Shown in pieces: positions 20,595 through 29,727 of a DNA stretch of 64,000 nucleotides; the stretch's first letter is position 1; each line of letters opens with the position of its first letter. Position numbers and translations under genes: made by a program. The notes below the pieces were generated by a model. The model did no database searches and was not told where the DNA came from. It saw only the letters and a program-made list of their open reading frames with translations. Source of the stretch: Pseudotamlana agarivorans (GTDB taxonomy: Bacteria; Bacteroidota; Bacteroidia; Flavobacteriales; Flavobacteriaceae). Where the stretch lies: NCBI RefSeq assembly GCF_018860245.1, contig NZ_JAHKPD010000013.1, positions 186,001 through 250,000 of the forward strand. Direction: 5' to 3'.

Positions 20595-20653
20595 ATTGAG
20601 CAAAAGATAGATAATTATAAATGGTTGGATTTTGAAATAAATAAATAAGTTTG
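20595..20653 (+). promoter_or_regulatory. Shared PUL element plus -7 box upstream of susC
   Basis: ATTGAGCAAAAGATAG (20595-20610) is closely similar to the 40-bp elements at 33794 and 35884 (AGCAAAAG.TAG in common). The start of its GAGC core at 20598 lies 48 nt upstream of a perfect TAnnTTTG box (TAAGTTTG, 20646-20653). The spacing is the same as in front of the fucosidase genes. The rest of the 658-bp spacer (20115-20773) holds only the terminator and AT-rich sequence. It is inferred to be an activator site for the susCD operon. Confidence 0.55.
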
Positions 20654-20773
20654 TTTTCGGATATAAATTCTTACTAAGAATCTGTTAATGTTTTATCAAC
20701 GTAGGCGAGCAGTTTTATTATCTGTAAATATTTAACAAAAAAAATAACTAACCACAAACTAAACGATAATACC

Positions 20774-23700
20774 ATGAAAAAAATTTTAAGCATTTTTTTA
20801 GTTATGGCATCACTATCTCTTTTTGCACAACAGAAGGAGGTTACGGGTAAAGTAACTAATAAAGACGGGGTTCCTATGCCAGGAGCTTCAGTAATTGTAA
20901 AAGGAAGTAAAAGAGGTGCGATGACCGATTTTGATGGAGAATATTCCATATCGGCCCAAACTGGAGAGGTGCTTTCGTACTCCTACATTGGAATGGAAGA
21001 TAAAGAAGTAACGGTGGGTGCCGCTTCTGTTATAAATGTTGCTTTAAATGATTCTAATGAAGAATTAGAAGAAATTGTTGTTGTGGGTTATGGGACTGTT
21101 AAGAAAAGTGATTTAACAGGGTCGGTGTCTCAAGTTAAAGGAGAGGAATTAACAAAAATTGGCGCTATTAGTTTCGATCAAGCCTTGGCTGGGCGAGCTG
21201 CAGGTGTAGTTGTACAACAAAGCTCTGGACAACCAGGTGGTGGCGCGAATGTTAGAATTAGAGGGATTAGTTCATTAAGTGGAAGTGATCCTTTATATGT
21301 AATTGACGGTGTACCATTGGAGAATAACTCATCATCAGGGTTGGGTGATCAAGATCAGGCAAGTGCATCATTAAGCCCTTTGTCAATGATTAATCCTGAA
21401 GATATTGAATCTATAGAAATTCTTAAAGATGCTTCCTCAACAGCCATTTATGGTTCTCGTGGTGCTAATGGTGTTGTTTTAATTACAACAAAACAAGGGA
21501 AAATAGGAAAAGGTGTAATAACCATCCAAACCGATTATGGGCTTACTGAGGTGCCTAGCTATATTGATGTTTTAGATTCTAACAACTTTGTTAGGTTACA
21601 AATGGAAGCCAAGGTAAATGGAGGTGGTACTCTTGAGCCTGAAAATATTACACAACTAGATTCAGCAAGGGCAGGATTGTTACCAACAACAAAGTGGCAG
21701 GAAAGTGTTTTAGGTTTAGGAACAAGGTCTAATACTAATTTAAGTTTTAGTGGTGGTACTGAAGCTATGAATTACCTTATTTCATCTAATTTATTTGATT
21801 CTGAAGGTGTTATTCCTGAAACTAATTTTAATCGTGTTTCAACTAGGATCAATCTTAATGCTAAAGTTAAAGAAAAATTGAAGGTTGGTGTTAATGTAAA
21901 TTATGCACATATAACTTCCGATCAAAGAGCTGTCAATACAGGTGTTAATGAACTTAAAGGGGCGTCAAACGCTATTCGTAGAGCCCTTAGGGCTGCTCCT
22001 ACTAATGGATTGGATGCCGATGATGAAGATTTAGACCCTAATACATTTACACCATTAACTGCTTTAGAGGCTAATAATTATGAGAATGTGTTAACGCAGA
22101 TACAGGGAAATGTGTATTTAGAATATGATATTATAGATGGGTTGAAATTTAGAACGCAATTGGGCTATCAGAATAGAAATACGACACAGCGATACTATCA
22201 GCTAAATACTTTAGGTTTTGGCCTTGAAGGCGGAACCGCAAGAACAGGAGACGGCCGACACCTATCAACGTCAATGACAAATACATTAAATTTTAACAAA
22301 AAATATGGTAAACTACATGCCTTTAATGCAGTTTTAGGTCAATCGTTAGAGTCTTATGAGTCAGAAACGGTACGTGTATCTAATTACGGGTTTGCCAATG
22401 ATTTACTTACCTATTATACACCAGGGCTTGCAACATTTTATGATCCAGATATCGTACAGTATACGAATAATAAGTTAGCCTCTTTCTTTGGAAGGGTTAA
22501 TTATACACTTAATAGAAAGTATTTATTTACTGTTACTGGTCGTTACGATGGCGCTTCAAAATTTGCATCAAATAAAAAATGGGCATTTTTCCCAGCAGCT
22601 GCTTTTGGGTATAAACTTTCTGAGGAAAATTTCATGAAAGATTCCAATGTCATATCTAATATGAAGCTACGTGTTAGTTACGGTACTTCTGGTAACCAAG
22701 CTATTCAACCTTATCAATCATTAGATCAATATGGTAGCGGGATACTTCCTTTTGGAGAACAACCAACAGCCGTATACTACCAACAGCAATTGCCTAACCC
22801 GGATTTAACTTGGGAAACGACAACACAATTTGATGTAGGTTTAGATTATGGGTTGTTACATAATAAAATTTCGGGAAGTTTTGAATATTACGAAAAATTA
22901 ACTGATGATTTATTATTTTCTGGAAATAGAATACCAGTTCAATCAGGTTTTGAAAATTACACTAAAAACTTCGGAACCTTATTAACCAAAGGTTTTGAAG
23001 CAAGTATAACGGCTAATATTGTTGCTACTGAAGATTTTTCATGGACACTAAATGCTAATTTTAGTACGGGTAAAACAACAATTCAAGACATGGCATCTAA
23101 TTATGTGTTTAGCGGATGGGATCCGGGGTATATTTCTGGAGGTTCACAACGCTTAATAATTGGAGAAGAAGTAGGAACATTTTGGGGGTATAAAACACAA
23201 AATATTGCTCAGTTTGATGATTTTGTTGAATTTCAAGGACTTACTGAAGAAGAACGTGTTAATAAATATAAAGCCAATCCTGCTGCAACCTATACTTTTG
23301 TTAATGGATTTAAAGGAGGAGTTCCTGAAAATGGTACTCAGAATCGTCCAGGAGAACAACTTTATGAGGATATAAATGATGATGGGGAACTTTCAGAAGA
23401 TGATAGACAAATTATTGGTCAGGCACAACCAGATTATATGTTTGGTATAAATAATTCATTTACAATTGGAAACATAGACATTAGTATTTTTATCGATTCT
23501 CAATTAAATAAAGATGTTGCAAATATTCCTAATCTAGAGCTATTATCGTTTAATGGAAGTCAGTCAATTACCGATGCTATTGGCAGATGGACACCAGAAA
23601 ACCAAAATAATGAATGGCCAAGAATGGATGCATCCAATGATAGAAGAGCTCCTTTTAGTGATATGGTTATTGAAGATGGTTCATTTGTTCGTATTCAAAA

Positions 23701-23923
23701 CCTAACAATAGGTTATAGTTTACCTAATACGGTGCTTGAAAAGATAAAATTCAAGGGTTTCAGAGTGTATGTGTCAGGATCTAATTTAGCAGTGTGGACT
23801 AAATATACTGGGCTAGGTCCAGATGTGTCTTTAGCGGGGTCCAATGCAACATCTATGGGGCATGACAATGCGGCTTATCCTGTAGGAAGAGTAATTACTT
23901 TGGGTGCTAATATAAAATTCTAA
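20774..23923 (+). CDS. susC: SusC-family TonB-dependent outer membrane transporter
   Basis: A 1049-residue SusC homolog that, with its SusD partner, imports oligosaccharides across the outer membrane. It has a signal peptide (MKKILSIFLVMASLSLFAQ) and a carboxypeptidase-regulatory-like domain (residues about 22-95: VTGKVTNKDGVPMPGASVIV, TDFDGEYSI). The SusC signature EELEEIVVVGYGTVKKSDLTG is followed by the plug (about 115-240: LAGRAAGVVVQQSSGQPGG, IRGISSL, PLYVIDGVP, ESIEILKDASSTAIYGSRGANGVVLITTK). The beta-barrel ends in VGRVITLGANIKF. Length is normal for the family. It is followed after 24 bp by the SusD gene, so the two form an operon. A shared upstream element and a perfect -7 box lie in front. 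Confidence 0.96.
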   Translation: MKKILSIFLVMASLSLFAQQKEVTGKVTNKDGVPMPGASVIVKGSKRGAMTDFDGEYSISAQTGEVLSYSYIGMEDKEVTVGAASVINVALNDSNEELEEIVVVGYGTVKKSDLTGSVSQVKGEELTKIGAISFDQALAGRAAGVVVQQSSGQPGGGANVRIRGISSLSGSDPLYVIDGVPLENNSSSGLGDQDQASASLSPLSMINPEDIESIEILKDASSTAIYGSRGANGVVLITTKQGKIGKGVITIQTDYGLTEVPSYIDVLDSNNFVRLQMEAKVNGGGTLEPENITQLDSARAGLLPTTKWQESVLGLGTRSNTNLSFSGGTEAMNYLISSNLFDSEGVIPETNFNRVSTRINLNAKVKEKLKVGVNVNYAHITSDQRAVNTGVNELKGASNAIRRALRAAPTNGLDADDEDLDPNTFTPLTALEANNYENVLTQIQGNVYLEYDIIDGLKFRTQLGYQNRNTTQRYYQLNTLGFGLEGGTARTGDGRHLSTSMTNTLNFNKKYGKLHAFNAVLGQSLESYESETVRVSNYGFANDLLTYYTPGLATFYDPDIVQYTNNKLASFFGRVNYTLNRKYLFTVTGRYDGASKFASNKKWAFFPAAAFGYKLSEENFMKDSNVISNMKLRVSYGTSGNQAIQPYQSLDQYGSGILPFGEQPTAVYYQQQLPNPDLTWETTTQFDVGLDYGLLHNKISGSFEYYEKLTDDLLFSGNRIPVQSGFENYTKNFGTLLTKGFEASITANIVATEDFSWTLNANFSTGKTTIQDMASNYVFSGWDPGYISGGSQRLIIGEEVGTFWGYKTQNIAQFDDFVEFQGLTEEERVNKYKANPAATYTFVNGFKGGVPENGTQNRPGEQLYEDINDDGELSEDDRQIIGQAQPDYMFGINNSFTIGNIDISIFIDSQLNKDVANIPNLELLSFNGSQSITDAIGRWTPENQNNEWPRMDASNDRRAPFSDMVIEDGSFVRIQNLTIGYSLPNTVLEKIKFKGFRVYVSGSNLAVWTKYTGLGPDVSLAGSNATSMGHDNAAYPVGRVITLGANIKF

Positions 23924-23947
23924 ACAACTAACTAAAAAAACATTAAA

Positions 23948-25597
23948 ATGAATATAAAATTTAAAATAGGCGTATTAGCGATTATAGGAATGATGTCTTC
24001 CTGTGAAGATTATCTTGTTGAAGAACCACCAATTTTTATTTCTGCGAGTAATTATTGGCAAACTGAAGGAGATGCTAGAACTGCTGTTGACGGGGCTTAT
24101 GAGCAACTACACTCACAACATAATAGATGGTGGGCTTGTGTAGATGCATATACTGATGATCAAGTAAATCGGTCTGATGACGATTTTGGTAGCCACACGG
24201 TGTCCTCTACAACCGATATGTGGGAACGTTTTGATATTTATAGAGACTGGTGGAGAGGTATTGGTAGAGCCAATAATGTCATTGAGAATGTCCCTTCTAT
24301 AGATATGGATAATGATGAGAAAAATGCCATATTAGGGGAGGCAAGAGCTTTAAGAGCCCTTTATTATTTTCACCTAGTGAAGAATTGGGGAGATCAACCG
24401 CTTATGGATTCGGCTGTAAAAGTTGAAGCCGATTTTAAAAAACAAAGGGTAGATACAGATATTATTTACGATGATATTATCATACCAGATTTAAAATTTG
24501 CCGAAGAATTTTGTAAAGACCAATTGCATGATGGGCATATCACAAAGTGGTCTGCAAAAATTATTTTAGCAGATGTTTACTTAACCAGAGCGGGTTGGAG
24601 AATGACCTCGAAAGGTGATAAGGTACAAGGAGATCCAGTTAATTGGGAATTAGCAAAAGAAAAAGCTAAGGATATTATTGATAATTCACCACACGCATTA
24701 AATACAGTAGGAAAAGTTGATGGTAAAATTGTTACGCCTGCATATGGCATGTCATGGGATCTTGATAATCCGTTTACGCCAGAGTCTATGTTAGAAATTT
24801 CTTATTACCCGGTACTGGGATTAGGGAATTGGATGAGTCGTGAAAGTAATCCTCATGCTTTTGGGGTAGGATACTGGGGTGGTGCTAATGATACACCATT
24901 AATTTCTGAGGGTATTACTCAAACTGTAAGACAAATGGATTTCCCAGGAAATCCTCCTGGTGTGGGGCGATATATTCCAACTCCAGATTTTTATGATGCT
25001 TTCGAGCCTGGAGATGAAAGACGCGATTATAGTATCTTGACACGTTTCGATACTAATGATGGCGGTACTTATTTATGTCAGCCTACTTTTAGAAAGTATA
25101 TCGATATTTCTTACTATGTTGGTGAGGAAGGAACAAGCTTTCAGTATACGAACTCAAACATTATTCTTTATCGTTATGCAGATGCTCTTTTAATATATGC
25201 TGAAGCTCAAAATGAAGCAGATGGTAGTCCAAATGGAGATGCTTATAATGCTATTAATGAGATTAGAAACAGAGCAGGTTTAGCGAACTTAACACCTGGT
25301 TTAGCACAGTCCGATTTTAGAGATGCTGTATTACAAGAAAGAAGGGTAGAGCTTAATGCCGAGTTTAAACGTAAAAGTGATTTAAGAAGAACAAATAGAT
25401 TGGCTTCTGCAACTGCCAATATAAATCTGGATTGGAGTCCAGCCCAAGGAGCCGCAGGTGATTATAGAAGAGTAGGTGCATTATATTATGCTAACCGTTA
25501 TCCTTATCCTGATCATGAATGGATATGGCCTATTCCAGAATCTGAAATGCAATTAAATTCAGAGAATAACTGGTACCAAAACGCTGGTTATAAGTAG
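23948..25597 (+). CDS. susD: SusD/RagB-family glycan-binding lipoprotein
   Basis: A 549-residue surface lipoprotein (signal MNIKFKIGVLAIIGMMSSC, lipid Cys19). It forms the lid of the SusC transporter and helps bind the glycan. Family features are an N-terminal TPR-like part (ASNYWQTEGDARTAVDGAYEQL, NAILGEARALRALYYFHLVKNWGDQPL), and a C-terminal RagB part (IILYRYADALLIYAEAQNEADG, AINEIRNRAGL, VLQERRVELNAEFKRKSDLRRT). The end WIWPIPESEMQLNSENNWYQNAGY is typical. The operon ends at the terminator at 25612. Confidence 0.95.
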   Translation: MNIKFKIGVLAIIGMMSSCEDYLVEEPPIFISASNYWQTEGDARTAVDGAYEQLHSQHNRWWACVDAYTDDQVNRSDDDFGSHTVSSTTDMWERFDIYRDWWRGIGRANNVIENVPSIDMDNDEKNAILGEARALRALYYFHLVKNWGDQPLMDSAVKVEADFKKQRVDTDIIYDDIIIPDLKFAEEFCKDQLHDGHITKWSAKIILADVYLTRAGWRMTSKGDKVQGDPVNWELAKEKAKDIIDNSPHALNTVGKVDGKIVTPAYGMSWDLDNPFTPESMLEISYYPVLGLGNWMSRESNPHAFGVGYWGGANDTPLISEGITQTVRQMDFPGNPPGVGRYIPTPDFYDAFEPGDERRDYSILTRFDTNDGGTYLCQPTFRKYIDISYYVGEEGTSFQYTNSNIILYRYADALLIYAEAQNEADGSPNGDAYNAINEIRNRAGLANLTPGLAQSDFRDAVLQERRVELNAEFKRKSDLRRTNRLASATANINLDWSPAQGAAGDYRRVGALYYANRYPYPDHEWIWPIPESEMQLNSENNWYQNAGYK

Positions 25598-25611
25598 AAC
25601 TTGAATACTAT

Positions 25612-25640
25612 AAAGGGCATCGAAAGGGGTGCCCTTTTAA
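25612..25640 (+). terminator. Terminator after susD
   Basis: The stem AAAGGGCA / TGCCCTTT has an A/G-rich loop and a modest T-run behind it. It separates susCD from the enzyme operon. Confidence 0.65.
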
Positions 25641-25667
25641 CTTATTTTTTGTTTAGTTTTTTGTCGT

Positions 25668-25688
25668 ATACCAAACGCTAGCGGGTAT
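25668..25688. promoter_or_regulatory. Imperfect palindrome upstream of the 25725 gene
   Basis: ATACC and GGTAT flank the 8-bp palindrome CGCTAGCG (25676-25683), unusually GC-rich for this spacer and 37 bp before the start codon. It could be an operator or a leader hairpin. Function unknown. Confidence 0.25.
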
Positions 25689-25724
25689 GATTCCAATAAA
25701 TTTTTAAAACAAAAGCTTGAGATA

Positions 25725-26852
25725 ATGAAAATGTTATTTGCTTTCTTATGTTTTTTTATATGTTCGATAGCTTTTTCTCAGCATAATAATTATCCAGATT
25801 TTAGTTGGGATAAAGTCCCAGTTGCTTTTCATTTTGGAAAACGAGGACGTTTACTTACCAAAAAGGAGGCGAAATTTGTTGCTTCAAAATCAAATTTCAT
25901 ATGCCTTGAAAAAGCGCATGCTAATGTTCAATTTCAACATACAGAAGATGCCATAGAACATGAGGCTAAACAGCTAAAAAAGTATAATCCCAATATGAAA
26001 GTTATTTTTTATTGGAACACCTTTTTAGACTATCCCATGTTTAAAGCACATGATGAGTATCAAAAACATCCAGAATGGTGGTTGAAAACCACGACAGGTG
26101 CGTTGGATTTAAAAAACGCAAATATTAAAAGATACGATTTATCAAATCCTGAAGTAAGGGATTGGTGGACCGAAGTTGCAAAAAAAGCTGTTGTTAATGG
26201 TAGCTGTGACGGTGTATTTATGGATGCCTTCGCACAAGTTAAAGCAGCAAGGAATAAAAAAATATGGGGTATTGATAAATACAATGCCGTTCAACAAGGG
26301 CTTCATGATATTATCATAGAAACCAGAGAAAAACTAGGGGCAGATAAGCTAATAGTGTATAATGGTATTCGATCGACACCTCAATACCAATTAGGTAATG
26401 CCTATCAAAATGAAACAGATGCAGTTATGATTGAGCATTTCGGGCATTTTAACAGCACTACAAAAGAGAGCATGTTAAAGGATATCCAGGAAATGGTAAA
26501 ATCAGGTAAAGCAGGTAGTATCGTTGTTTTTAAAGGTTGGCCAGGTTTCGATTGGTTAGATAAAGAAATCATGGCAAAGCCCTTAAAAGTAAAGCAAAAA
26601 ATAGCACGTGAAAATATCACGTTCCCTTTAGCGTCTTTTTTAGTAGGCGCCCAAAACAATTGTTATTTCATATATAATTGGGGGTATAGAATGGAAATGG
26701 GCTGCCTTGATTGGTATCCAGAGTTTGAAAAACCTTTAGGGAAGCCATTAAACGCTATGAAAATTAATGGTTGGGAACTCACAAGAAATTATGAATATGC
26801 TTCGGTTTGGGTAAACCTAGAAACAAAAGAAGCTAAAATTAATTGGAAATAA
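25725..26852 (+). CDS. Putative secreted glycoside hydrolase (GHL15-like TIM barrel)
   Basis: A 375-residue protein with a signal peptide (MKMLFAFLCFFICSIAFSQ). It resembles the family called hypothetical glycosyl hydrolase 15. Motifs are KRGRLLTKKEAKFVASKSNFICLEK, MKVIFYWNTFLDYP, the acid-bearing strand GVFMDAFAQV, AVMIEHFGHF, IVVFKGWPG and the C-terminal LGKPLNAMKINGWELTRNYEYASVWV. The same motif order is seen in the proteins at 48864 and 56485 (FTIEKTH, GIFLDGY, GVFIDAFF, EPLGKAVKNGYVYTRVF), so all three belong to one family. The Asp in GVFMDAF and the Glu in MIEHFG are the best catalytic candidates. It heads an operon with GH28, GH29 and GH28 genes. The substrate is unknown. Confidence 0.65.
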   Translation: MKMLFAFLCFFICSIAFSQHNNYPDFSWDKVPVAFHFGKRGRLLTKKEAKFVASKSNFICLEKAHANVQFQHTEDAIEHEAKQLKKYNPNMKVIFYWNTFLDYPMFKAHDEYQKHPEWWLKTTTGALDLKNANIKRYDLSNPEVRDWWTEVAKKAVVNGSCDGVFMDAFAQVKAARNKKIWGIDKYNAVQQGLHDIIIETREKLGADKLIVYNGIRSTPQYQLGNAYQNETDAVMIEHFGHFNSTTKESMLKDIQEMVKSGKAGSIVVFKGWPGFDWLDKEIMAKPLKVKQKIARENITFPLASFLVGAQNNCYFIYNWGYRMEMGCLDWYPEFEKPLGKPLNAMKINGWELTRNYEYASVWVNLETKEAKINWK

Positions 26853-26893
26853 GGATATTAAAATTCATTTGAATTTTACGAAAAAAAAATATA

Positions 26894-28354
26894 TTGATGA
26901 AAAAATGGTTGTTTACTTTTGTTTATTGTGTTGTAATTTCAGGCAGTTGTTTACATGCAATAACGCCAAAAACACCCCTAGATATTACCAATAGGCTATT
27001 TAATGTAAAAGACTTTGGTGCTATTGGAGACAGTTTAGCCATGAATACTAAACCAGTTCAAGCTGCAATTGATGCTTGTTCGAGTAGTGGTGGTGGGACT
27101 GTTTGGGTACCGGCTGGAAATTTCATTATTGGAACCATACAATTAAAAAGTAATGTAACCCTTTCTCTTGATTATGGCGCCTCACTTTTGGGCAGCCAAA
27201 ATATTAAAGATTACGCTACCAATATCACCAAACCAAGAGAAGGCAATGTAGAGTGTTTGATATTTGCTGAAAATGCTACAAACATAACTATAGAAGGCTT
27301 AGGTGTTATTGATGGAAGAGGCACACACATAGCGTTTCCTCGTGGACCTGCTAGGGGGAAAAGAAACCCACGCCCACGCCTTATTCGTATGGAAAATTGC
27401 AATCAATTGAATTTCGTTGGGGTCACATTTCGAAGGCCTGCATTCTGGGGAATTCATCTTATTGATTGTAAGAATGTGCATTTCAATGGTATAACGGTGC
27501 AGTTTAGAAATAATAATTATAATAATGATGGCCTTGATCTTGATGGTTGTCAAAATGTACGTATAGAAAACTGTGATATTGATGCTGGAGATGACGGCAT
27601 TTGTTTGAAAAGCTCCCTAAATCCGTGTAGAAATTTTACGATTCAAAATTGTCGCGTGTCAAGTAACACAGCGGCACTTAAATTTGGATCGTCATCTCAA
27701 GGTGGTTTTATAGACATCAATATGCGTAATTGTTATTTCTACAATTGTCCAATGGGTGGTATTAAACTTCAGTTGGTCGATGGGGGACAATTGGAAAATA
27801 TCACGATTTCAAGAATTGTTATGGAAGATGTTGGAAACCCCATTTTCTTGCGCTTAGGAAATAGAGCACATCGTTTTAACAAGGATGGTAATAATGAAAT
27901 CGCTACGGTAGGTACGCTTAAAAATGTTCACATAAGTGATGTAGTTGCTAAAGTTACTGCTGAGTCTCCTGAGGATGAGGCAAAAGCCGTTTATAAAAAA
28001 AGAGATTTAACCAAACAAAATCAAAACCCAGACGAGTTAGCTAAAAAACAAAAAACAAGAACAGGACCAATAATGATTACAGGAATTCCTGGACATCATA
28101 TTGAGAATGTCACTTTAGAAAATATAGAAATTTCATTCCCTGGTGGTGGAACAGAGCAGGATCGTGCCAACCAAGTTTCCGAAGACGAAAAAAGATACCC
28201 AGAGCAGTTTTACTTTGGTGTCCTACCAGCATGGGGCGCATATGTACGTCATGCGAAAAATATAGAATTTAAAAATGTAAAATTGACTACCAGATCAGAG
28301 GATAAACGTGAGATGATTATTCTTGATGATGTGGAAGGTTTTGTTAATCAATAG
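26894..28354 (+). CDS. GH28-fold (polygalacturonase-like) protein, copy 1
   Basis: A 486-residue secreted right-handed beta-helix protein (signal peptide ending near LHA). The N-terminal FNVKDFGAIGDSLAMNTKPVQAAIDAC is the pectate-lyase-3/GH28 entry motif. The acid motifs are N210-N-D212-GLD and GDDGICLKSS (D233, D234), matching NTDG.D and GDD of GH28. The GHG and RIK motifs of classic polygalacturonases are absent; ALKFGSSSQGGF stands in the place of GHG. It is a paralog of the genes at 29728 and 38133. A role in cleaving a uronic-acid or related linkage is inferred. It is 41 bp downstream of the putative glycosidase and 6 bp upstream of a GH29 gene. Confidence 0.85.
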   Translation: MMKKWLFTFVYCVVISGSCLHAITPKTPLDITNRLFNVKDFGAIGDSLAMNTKPVQAAIDACSSSGGGTVWVPAGNFIIGTIQLKSNVTLSLDYGASLLGSQNIKDYATNITKPREGNVECLIFAENATNITIEGLGVIDGRGTHIAFPRGPARGKRNPRPRLIRMENCNQLNFVGVTFRRPAFWGIHLIDCKNVHFNGITVQFRNNNYNNDGLDLDGCQNVRIENCDIDAGDDGICLKSSLNPCRNFTIQNCRVSSNTAALKFGSSSQGGFIDINMRNCYFYNCPMGGIKLQLVDGGQLENITISRIVMEDVGNPIFLRLGNRAHRFNKDGNNEIATVGTLKNVHISDVVAKVTAESPEDEAKAVYKKRDLTKQNQNPDELAKKQKTRTGPIMITGIPGHHIENVTLENIEISFPGGGTEQDRANQVSEDEKRYPEQFYFGVLPAWGAYVRHAKNIEFKNVKLTTRSEDKREMIILDDVEGFVNQ

Positions 28355-28360
28355 AAATAT

Positions 28361-29701
28361 ATGAGTAAATTAAGAATTGCTATACTGCTTTGTTTTTCAT
28401 TTGTACTTTGTTTTAAGTCCTTCTCTCAAGGGCATCAGGAGGCAACTAAAGGGAAGTTGGTAAACAATCCAGAACGCGATATAGAATTTATGGACTGGGG
28501 CTTGGGTATGTTTGTACACTGGTCTCTAGATTCACAGCTTGGTTCTGTAATTAGTCATTCTATGGTGGGGGCTTCAGATACCTATTTACAACGTTATATT
28601 AATGAAGTCCCTAAAACGTTTAATCCAGAACAATACGATCCAAATAAGTGGATGGAAATCGCAAAATTAGCGGGAGTAAAATACATGGTATTTACAACGA
28701 AACACCATAGCGGATTTAGCATGTGGGATACGAAGACTACCAACTTCAATATAATGAACACGCCTTACGGAAAAGATATCGTAAAGGAGTATGTGGAGGC
28801 TTGTAGAAAATACGACATTAAGGTAGGGTTCTACTTTTCTCCAGAAGATTTTATATTCCTTCATAATTTTGGAGAAACTGTTCGTCGTGTCGGGACTTCA
28901 GGAAAAGAAAAGGCGAGTCTGATGGCTTATAACAAAAAGCAGTTAGATGAACTTTTTAGTAATTATGGCGACATTGATGTGGTGTTTTTTGATGGAGGAG
29001 AAAAGGAAAAACTAACTCAATATGTGCACACATTACAACCAAATTGCTTAGTAACCCGAGGGGAAATGGCTACACCAGAGCAAAGGTTGCCAAAAGAACC
29101 AATTCCTGGACCGTGGGAGTCTTGTTTTACTTTAGGCACGCAGTGGCAATATAAACCTACTAATGAAGATTATAAATCAGGCACAACATTAATAAACATG
29201 TTAATAGAAACCCGTGCCAAGGGAGGTAACTTATTAATTAATGTAGGGCCAGATCCAACTGGAGTGATTCCTTTTGAACAAGAACGTGTTTTTCGTGAAC
29301 TTGGATTATGGATGTTTGTTAATGATGAATCCATCCATGATATTCGTCCTTGCCCAATTATTGGTGAAAAAGGAGTTTACTACACACAATCCAAAGACGC
29401 TAAGTCTGTATATGTTTTTTTTACAGAATTTTCGGGAAAAAACCGTTGGAAATATGGCGAACGTAAAGAGATTGTTTTAAATGAATTGAGAGCAACGAAG
29501 CAAACAGTAATTTCGGTTTTAGGTCATAATGGTAAAGTACTTGAATACCAAAAAGACGTAAATCCAGAGCCTACATTTAAGCAAAAAACAGAAGGCTTGT
29601 TCCTTTCTGTAATGCGTGCACAACGATTATACAACGACAGAAAATGGCCTAATACAGTCGTTGTGAAGTTGGACCATGTAGAGTTTGTAAATAAATCGTA
29701 A
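28361..29701 (+). CDS. Alpha-L-fucosidase, GH29 (compact form)
   Basis: A 446-residue secreted GH29 enzyme (signal peptide ending near FSQ). Motifs are WGLGMFVHWSLDSQLGS, FTTKHHSGFSMWDTKTTNF, VGFYFSPEDF, GDIDVVFFDGGE with D211 as the expected nucleophile, and RAKGGNLLINVGPDPTGVIP. It is shorter than the two other clear GH29 enzymes here and diverges from them around the active site (FFDGG against WFDTP). It may therefore act on a different fucose linkage or sulfation pattern. It is sandwiched between two GH28-fold genes with 6 and 26 bp gaps, so the three probably act on one oligosaccharide. Confidence 0.9.
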   Translation: MSKLRIAILLCFSFVLCFKSFSQGHQEATKGKLVNNPERDIEFMDWGLGMFVHWSLDSQLGSVISHSMVGASDTYLQRYINEVPKTFNPEQYDPNKWMEIAKLAGVKYMVFTTKHHSGFSMWDTKTTNFNIMNTPYGKDIVKEYVEACRKYDIKVGFYFSPEDFIFLHNFGETVRRVGTSGKEKASLMAYNKKQLDELFSNYGDIDVVFFDGGEKEKLTQYVHTLQPNCLVTRGEMATPEQRLPKEPIPGPWESCFTLGTQWQYKPTNEDYKSGTTLINMLIETRAKGGNLLINVGPDPTGVIPFEQERVFRELGLWMFVNDESIHDIRPCPIIGEKGVYYTQSKDAKSVYVFFTEFSGKNRWKYGERKEIVLNELRATKQTVISVLGHNGKVLEYQKDVNPEPTFKQKTEGLFLSVMRAQRLYNDRKWPNTVVVKLDHVEFVNKS

Positions 29702-29727
29702 ACGGTTTTAAAATAAATTTGACATAT

